Shown piece after piece: positions 40,920-45,663 of a stretch of DNA of 45,663 nt. The stretch comes from Acidimicrobiales bacterium. Lineage in GTDB: Bacteria > Actinomycetota > Acidimicrobiia > Acidimicrobiales > Palsa-688. Under the pieces are notes generated by a model, which was not told the DNA's origin, searched no databases, and saw nothing but the letters and a program-made list of their open reading frames with translations. Position 1 is the stretch's first letter. Each line of letters starts with the position of its first letter. The stretch spans positions 1-45,663 of the forward strand of contig DATLUM010000044.1 of NCBI GenBank assembly GCA_035533095.1, read 5' to 3'. The position numbers were made by a program, and so were the translations under genes.

Positions 40920-41990
40920 TCAGCGGCCTGGGATCAGGCGAACGCTTCCGGCGCCGGCGACAACGGAGCCGACGACCACCGCCTCGTGTCCCGCACCGCG
41001 CAGGACCTCCACCGTCTTGGGCGACTCCGCGGGCGGCACCGCGACGACCATTCCGAGGCCCATGTTGAACACCCGGTGCATCTCGCCGCTTTCGACGCTG
41101 CCGGCCTGCTGGATCTCGGCAAAGATCCGCGGTACCTCCCAGCTGCCGAGATCGAAGACGGCGTCGAGGCCGCTGGCAAGGACCCTCGGCACGTTCCCGG
41201 GGAGGCCACCGCCGGTTATGTGCGCGACTGCGTGGACCTCCGCGACGCCCAGCAACTCGAGGACCGCTGGGGTGTAGATCACCGATGGCCTCAACAGTTC
41301 GTCTGCCAGGCTCCAGCTTCCCGCCCCGTCCCAGGCCGGCTCGTCGAGACCCCGCCCGGCCGTCTCGAGCAGCGCCTTGCGGGCGAGCGAGTAACCGTTG
41401 GAACGCAGACCGGGCGACGGGAGCCCGATGAGAATGTCTCCTGCTACGGTTCGGGCCGGTCCGTCGAGGATCCGGTCGTGCTCGACGATGCCGACGGCGA
41501 AACCGGCCACATCCAGCTCCCCCGGCGCGATCAGCCCGGGGTGCTCGGCCATCTCGCCCCCGACGATGGCGCAACCCGCCTGGCGGCAACCGGCGGCGAT
41601 CCCCTTCATGACCTCTGACACCAGTCCCGGGTCGACCCGCCCGAGGAGCTGGTAATCGAGGAAGAAGAGCGGCTTGGCGCCGCAGCAGACGAGGTCGTCC
41701 ACGCACATGGCAACCAGGTCGATGCCAACCGTGTCGAAACGACCGGTTGCCATCGCAACCGCCATCTTCGTCCCCACACCGTCGGTGCTCGAGACGAGCA
41801 CCGGTCGCTGGTAACCGGCCGGCACCTCGAACATCCCGCCGAACCCGCCGATGGCGCCGATGACACCCGGTACTCCCGTAGTGGATCGCACCAGGTCACG
41901 TATGGCCTCGATTGCCGCGTCGGCCGCCTCGATGTCGACACCTGAGCCGGCGTAGGTGAGCCCGCCCGGCGCCGATGTGCCCTCAGCCAA
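40920..41990 (-). CDS. purM: Phosphoribosylformylglycinamidine cyclo-ligase
   Basis: A 356-residue PurM. Conserved motifs are LTYAGSGVDIEAADAAIEAI, STDGVGTKMAVA, DLVCCGAKPLFFLDY, CAIVGGEMAEHPG and AHITGGGLPGN. It makes aminoimidazole ribotide from FGAM with ATP in purine synthesis. TTG 41990 overlaps the purF stop by eight bases; no ATG gives the full family N-terminus. It is the last gene of the pur run in this window. Confidence 0.94.
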   Translation of the reverse strand: MAEGTSAPGGLTYAGSGVDIEAADAAIEAIRDLVRSTTGVPGVIGAIGGFGGMFEVPAGYQRPVLVSSTDGVGTKMAVAMATGRFDTVGIDLVAMCVDDLVCCGAKPLFFLDYQLLGRVDPGLVSEVMKGIAAGCRQAGCAIVGGEMAEHPGLIAPGELDVAGFAVGIVEHDRILDGPARTVAGDILIGLPSPGLRSNGYSLARKALLETAGRGLDEPAWDGAGSWSLADELLRPSVIYTPAVLELLGVAEVHAVAHITGGGLPGNVPRVLASGLDAVFDLGSWEVPRIFAEIQQAGSVESGEMHRVFNMGLGMVVAVPPAESPKTVEVLRGAGHEAVVVGSVVAGAGSVRLIPGR

Positions 41991-43467
41991 CAGGAAGGCC
42001 GACTCGCTCCGCCGGCAACCCAGTGCGCAACACCACGGGTACGTCCTCGGGGTAGTCGCCCGTGAGGCAGGCGTCGCAAAATCCCGCCTGGGGGGCGCCG
42101 GTCGCTTCCTTGAGCCGGTCGAGGGTCAGGTAGGCCAGGCTGTCAGCGCCGAGGTAGGCGCAGATCTCGTCCTGGTCCATGCGGGCGGCTATCAGTTCGG
42201 AACGGGTGCCCGTATCGAGGCCGTAGTAGCAGGGCCAGCGGTAGGGAGGCGACGAGATCCGGAGATGCACTTGCTTCGCACCGGCGTCGCGGAGCATCTT
42301 CACCATCGCCCTCGTTGTGGTCCCCCGCACGATCGAGTCGTCGACGACGACCAGCCGTCGCCCTTCGATCGCCCCTTTGAGCGGATTGAGCTTCCGCCTC
42401 ACGCCCTGGGCCCGCTGGGCCTGGTCGGGGACGATGAAGGTCCGGCCGATGTAGCGGTTCTTCACCAGACCGTGCCCGTAGCGGATGCCGCTCCGGCGCG
42501 CGTACCCCTCCGCCGCGGGGAGACCCGAGTCAGGTACTCCCATCACCATGTCAGCGTCCACCGGGGCTTGGTCCGCGAGCATCTCGCCCATCCGGATGCG
42601 CGCGCTGTGCAACTCCTGTCCGTAGAGCTGACTGTCGGGGCGGGCCAGGTACACGAACTCGAACAGGCACAGCTTGGGTTCGGCGACGCCTTCGGGCCAC
42701 GGGCGCATCGAAACCGGACCGTCCGAGTCGATCACGACCATCTCGCCAGGCTCGATCTCGCGCACGAATTCGGCACCGGTCACGTCGAGGGCCGGCGTCT
42801 CCGAAGCAAGGATCCACCCCTCGGGAAGCCGGCCGAGGCACAACGGCCGGAAACCACGGGGGTCCCGCACACCGATCACCCTGTCGCGGTCGAGCAGGAC
42901 CAGGGAGAAGGCGCCCTGCAGCAAGGGAAGCACTGCCATGAGCGCCGCGACCAGGTCGTCGGCCGGATTGGAGTCGAGGTGGCGCACCACCATCTCCGCG
43001 ATGACGTCGCTGTCGCTCGTGACGGTCCCGGGCAGCATTCCCGCCCCTTCAGCGAGGGATTCCGTGTTGGTCAGATTCCCGTTGTGACCGAGGGCGAACG
43101 CGAGCGGGTCGGGGCGAGCAGGGCTCGACGCGGTGATCCGGTACACCGGTTGGGCGTTGTGCCACGTCGAGGAACCCGTGGTGGAGTACCTGGTGTGGCC
43201 GATGGCCAGGTGGCCCTGCAAACCGGCGAGCTTGTACTCGTTGAAGACGTTGGTCACCAGGCCCATGTCCTTGACGACCATCATCTCGGCGCCGTCGCTC
43301 ACCGCCATTCCCGCGGACTCCTGGCCGCGGTGCTGGAGGGCGTACAGGCCGTCGAACGTCATGTGTGCCACCTCGCTGCCTGGCGAGCACACTGCGAAAA
43401 CGCCGCAGGCCTCCCGCGGAGGCTCGTGGGTCACGCTCAACTGCTCGGGCCCGGGCACGTGCCCCAT
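41983..43467 (-). CDS. purF: Amidophosphoribosyltransferase
   Basis: A 494-residue PurF. The glutaminase nucleophile is C21 in EACGVFAVCSPG, so about 20 residues of propeptide must be removed. The Fe-S ligands of the Bacillus-type enzyme are present: PKLCLFEF, RWPCYYGLDT and FCDACLTGD. The PRPP loop reads RRLVVVDDSIVRGTTT. It makes phosphoribosylamine, the committed step of purine synthesis. It starts at ATG 43467, 38 bp after the purL stop, and overlaps purM by eight bases. Confidence 0.95.
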   Translation of the reverse strand: MGHVPGPEQLSVTHEPPREACGVFAVCSPGSEVAHMTFDGLYALQHRGQESAGMAVSDGAEMMVVKDMGLVTNVFNEYKLAGLQGHLAIGHTRYSTTGSSTWHNAQPVYRITASSPARPDPLAFALGHNGNLTNTESLAEGAGMLPGTVTSDSDVIAEMVVRHLDSNPADDLVAALMAVLPLLQGAFSLVLLDRDRVIGVRDPRGFRPLCLGRLPEGWILASETPALDVTGAEFVREIEPGEMVVIDSDGPVSMRPWPEGVAEPKLCLFEFVYLARPDSQLYGQELHSARIRMGEMLADQAPVDADMVMGVPDSGLPAAEGYARRSGIRYGHGLVKNRYIGRTFIVPDQAQRAQGVRRKLNPLKGAIEGRRLVVVDDSIVRGTTTRAMVKMLRDAGAKQVHLRISSPPYRWPCYYGLDTGTRSELIAARMDQDEICAYLGADSLAYLTLDRLKEATGAPQAGFCDACLTGDYPEDVPVVLRTGLPAERVGLPVG

Positions 43468-43505
43468 TGTCGCACGCGGAGAGCCGGTTCCGGGGGCCAG
43501 ACCCG

Positions 43506-45663
43506 TCATCCCGCCGTTCCGGTCAACGCGAGAGGCAGCGCGCCCTTCCAGGCACGGGTGGTTTCGGCGACCCCGATATCGGCCAGCCCCTCGAAGACGA
43601 CCCGATCGCCTCCCGCCTCGCCGAGGACGGAGGCAGGCACGCCGGCAGACTCCGCGAGGTCGAGCACCCGCTGAAGGGTTCCGGAAGGGACGCTGAGCAG
43701 CACCCGGGAAGGACCCTCTCCGAACAGTGCGACGTGGTCGGGTATCCCCGCCACCCTGCAGCCGACACCGCTGCGCACGGCCATCTCGGTCAGCGCAACA
43801 CCAAGGCCTCCTTCGGAGACGTCGTGGATGCCGTCGACGAGCCCGCTGGTTCCGGCGATATCGGCCACGAGCGCTACGAGGCGAGCGTGGAACTCGAAAT
43901 CGATCCCTGCCAGCTTCCCGCCCCGGTGCCCCCGGCGCTCGACGGCCCACTTCGATCCGGCCAGCGACACCGGGCCGTCCACCGAGCCTAGGAGCACGAT
44001 CCTGCTCCCGGGAGTCAGCGCCGGTCCCGCCGGCGCCGTCTCCAGGCGTTTCACCAGCCCGAGCGTCCCGACGACGGGCGTCGGGTCGATGTCGCGCCCC
44101 CGGCTCTCGTTGTAAAGGCTGACGTTGCCGCCGATCACCGGAAGCCCAAGGGCCCGGCAAGCCTCGGACATCCCGTCGATCGCCTCAGAAAGCTGCCACA
44201 TCACCTCGGGGTGCTCGGGGTTCCCGAAGTTGAGGCAGTTGACGACTGCGACCGGCGTCGCACCCACGCACGCGACGTTGAGCGCCGACTCGGCGACGAT
44301 CAGCGCGGTCCCGAGCCTGGGGTCGAGCGCGCACCACCTGGCGTTCCCGTCGGTGGAGAGGGCGATTCCGCTGCGTCCGCCGGCGGGTTGGGGTACGCCT
44401 GGGCCGGCGAGCCGGAGGAGGGCCGCGTCGGCACCCGGGGCTACGACCGTGTTGAGGAACAGTTGGTGGTCGTACTGCCGGTAGATCCAAGACGGGTCCT
44501 GCACCATCGAGAGCAGGTCGTCCCTGCAGTCGGCGGGCGGCGAAAGCCTCGCCGGGTCGTCCAAGGCTCGCTCGTCGAGGTCCGCGGGAGGTGACATCGG
44601 CCTGTCGTACAGCGGTGCGTCGTCGTGAAGCGTCGACGCCGGCACGTCGGCGAGGACCTCCCCTTCCCAGCCGTCGAGGATCCTCAGCCGCCCCGACGAG
44701 TTGACCCGGCCGACCACCGACGCTCGGACTTCCCAGCGCAGGCAGATCTCGAGCACCCGGTCGAGCGAATCGGGCGTGACTATCGCGAGCATCCGCTCCT
44801 GGCTCTCGCTCGTCATGATCTCCCAGGGCTCCATGCCCGGTTCGCGAACAGGCACGGCCGTCACATCGACGTCCATCCCAGCACCCCCGCGTGAAGCCGT
44901 CTCGCTCGTCGCGCAGGTAAGGCCGGCGCCCCCCAGGTCCTGGATGCCGATCACGAGAGACTCGTCCAGCAGCTGGAGGCACGCCTCGATCAGTCGCTTC
45001 TCCTCGAAGGGATCCCCGACCTGCACGTTGGGCCGCTTCGCCTGCTCCGCCGCCTCATCATCTGTGAACCCGGCGGAAGCGAGCACGCTGACACCGCCGA
45101 TCCCGTCCCTTCCGGTCGTGCTCCCGAGAAGCACAGCGAGGTTCCCGTCGCCGCACGCCCGGCCGAAAACCAGCCGGTCAACGGGCAGGACGCCGCAACA
45201 CAAGACGTTGACCAACGGGTTGTCGGCGTAGCACTCGTCGAACGCGATCTCCCCGCCTACTGTCGGCACGCCGACCGAGTTCCCATATCCAGATATACCG
45301 GATATCACGCCGGTCGCTATCCACCGTGAACGCGGGTCGTCGGGGGGGCCGAACCGCAACGGATCCATAAGAGCGATCGGCCTTGCACCCATCGTGAAGA
45401 TGTCCCGGAGAATTCCTCCGACGCCTGTCGCTGCACCTTGATATGGCTCTATGGCGGATGGGTGATTATGGCTTTCAATTCGGAGAGCGACCGCAAGACC
45501 ACCGCCTGCATCGACCACGCCGGCGTTCTCCCCCGGTCCGACCAGCACGTGTTCGCCAGTGGTCGGCAGGCGCTTGAGGTGTATGCGGCTCGACTTGTAC
45601 GAGCAATGTTCGCTCCACATGACCGAGTACATGGCCAGTTCCAAATGGTTCGGCGCCCTGCCG
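43506..45663 (-). CDS. purL: Phosphoribosylformylglycinamidine synthase subunit PurL (5' end outside window)
   Basis: The visible 718 residues are the small-type PurL, which works with PurQ and PurS. The frame stays open to the window edge, where it reads [20 protein letters not shown], so only some tens of N-terminal residues are missing. [20 protein letters not shown] is the ATP/substrate site; [17 protein letters not shown] and [17 protein letters not shown] mark the repeated AIRS-like halves. It converts FGAR to FGAM using ammonia from PurQ. No purQ or purS is seen here; they may lie upstream beyond the window. Confidence 0.95.
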   Translation of the reverse strand, partial: GRAPNHLELAMYSVMWSEHCSYKSSRIHLKRLPTTGEHVLVGPGENAGVVDAGGGLAVALRIESHNHPSAIEPYQGAATGVGGILRDIFTMGARPIALMDPLRFGPPDDPRSRWIATGVISGISGYGNSVGVPTVGGEIAFDECYADNPLVNVLCCGVLPVDRLVFGRACGDGNLAVLLGSTTGRDGIGGVSVLASAGFTDDEAAEQAKRPNVQVGDPFEEKRLIEACLQLLDESLVIGIQDLGGAGLTCATSETASRGGAGMDVDVTAVPVREPGMEPWEIMTSESQERMLAIVTPDSLDRVLEICLRWEVRASVVGRVNSSGRLRILDGWEGEVLADVPASTLHDDAPLYDRPMSPPADLDERALDDPARLSPPADCRDDLLSMVQDPSWIYRQYDHQLFLNTVVAPGADAALLRLAGPGVPQPAGGRSGIALSTDGNARWCALDPRLGTALIVAESALNVACVGATPVAVVNCLNFGNPEHPEVMWQLSEAIDGMSEACRALGLPVIGGNVSLYNESRGRDIDPTPVVGTLGLVKRLETAPAGPALTPGSRIVLLGSVDGPVSLAGSKWAVERRGHRGGKLAGIDFEFHARLVALVADIAGTSGLVDGIHDVSEGGLGVALTEMAVRSGVGCRVAGIPDHVALFGEGPSRVLLSVPSGTLQRVLDLAESAGVPASVLGEAGGDRVVFEGLADIGVAETTRAWKGALPLALTGTAG

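Noticed and set aside
1-45663. CRISPR arrays or phage structural genes.
   Set aside because: No regularly spaced short repeats, cas genes or phage morphogenesis proteins were seen; the only tandem repeats are coding (126 bp) or very short.

Overview
The window is high-GC DNA that looks like a chromosome segment of an actinobacterium, probably of the Acidimicrobiia type. This is an inference from: a BldC-type regulator next to purine genes, a DcmR-sensor/HATPase anti-sigma-like protein, a mycobacterial-style Sdh1 complex, DUF6458 and DUF4232 proteins, many GTG/TTG starts and leaderless-looking promoters, and a secreted protein built from GGVFAFGGAAFYGSLAG-type repeats that are common in Acidimicrobiales.

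Left part (1-9.1 kb) is accessory DNA. It holds a YefM/RelE-type toxin-antitoxin pair with three TTGTACA boxes, a Fic/Doc toxin that has lost the motif histidine plus a tiny partner ORF, a 177-bp concentric palindrome, an IS110-family element with 55-bp terminal direct repeats, a 116-bp perfect inverted repeat flanking all of this, and small orphan genes. Two truncated 3' halves of tRNA-Glu(UUC) (5136-5181 and 9062-9107) act as att-like direct repeats around a 3.9-kb segment. That segment carries a VOC protein, a leaderless ArsR-like repressor coupled to an S41 protease relic lacking the catalytic-serine segment, a hemerythrin-like protein and a small Cys/His protein. No integrase is visible. 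The intact tRNA-Glu is expected upstream of this window.

Middle part (9.1-17.1 kb) is mostly core: a YjbR protein, a MEDS-HATPase regulator overlapping a YjbQ protein, an operon lysR-nitrobindin-like-GHMP kinase transcribed away from a complete succinate dehydrogenase operon (sdhC-sdhA-sdhB), then tRNA-Asp and tRNA-Phe with a strong terminator. A degenerate 3' half of the same tRNA-Phe recurs at 17690-17734 beyond a DUF6458 gene, a second tRNA-derived att signature.

17.7-25.6 kb is the most interesting metabolic module: a divergent GntR/UTRA repressor, then four overlapping or nearly overlapping genes. They encode an MBL-fold/double-rhodanese protein with an altered metal site, a fused four-cluster ferredoxin/NrfD membrane protein, a large molybdopterin oxidoreductase without a Tat signal (SoeA-like) and a TorD-like chaperone. 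I read this as a cytoplasm-facing sulfane-sulfur/sulfite oxidation system feeding the quinone pool. This is inference.

25.5-45.7 kb, mostly minus strand: a secreted repeat protein, a membrane protein and GT2 glycosyltransferase pair, a three-gene signalling operon (sensor kinase, Rcp1-like regulator, REC-PAS-GGDEF-EAL), a HemD-like protein, acyl-CoA dehydrogenase, SerA, a DUF4232 lipoprotein, a NiCoT nickel/cobalt transporter, ArgJ, BldC, and the purine run purL-purF-purM, with purL cut by the window end.
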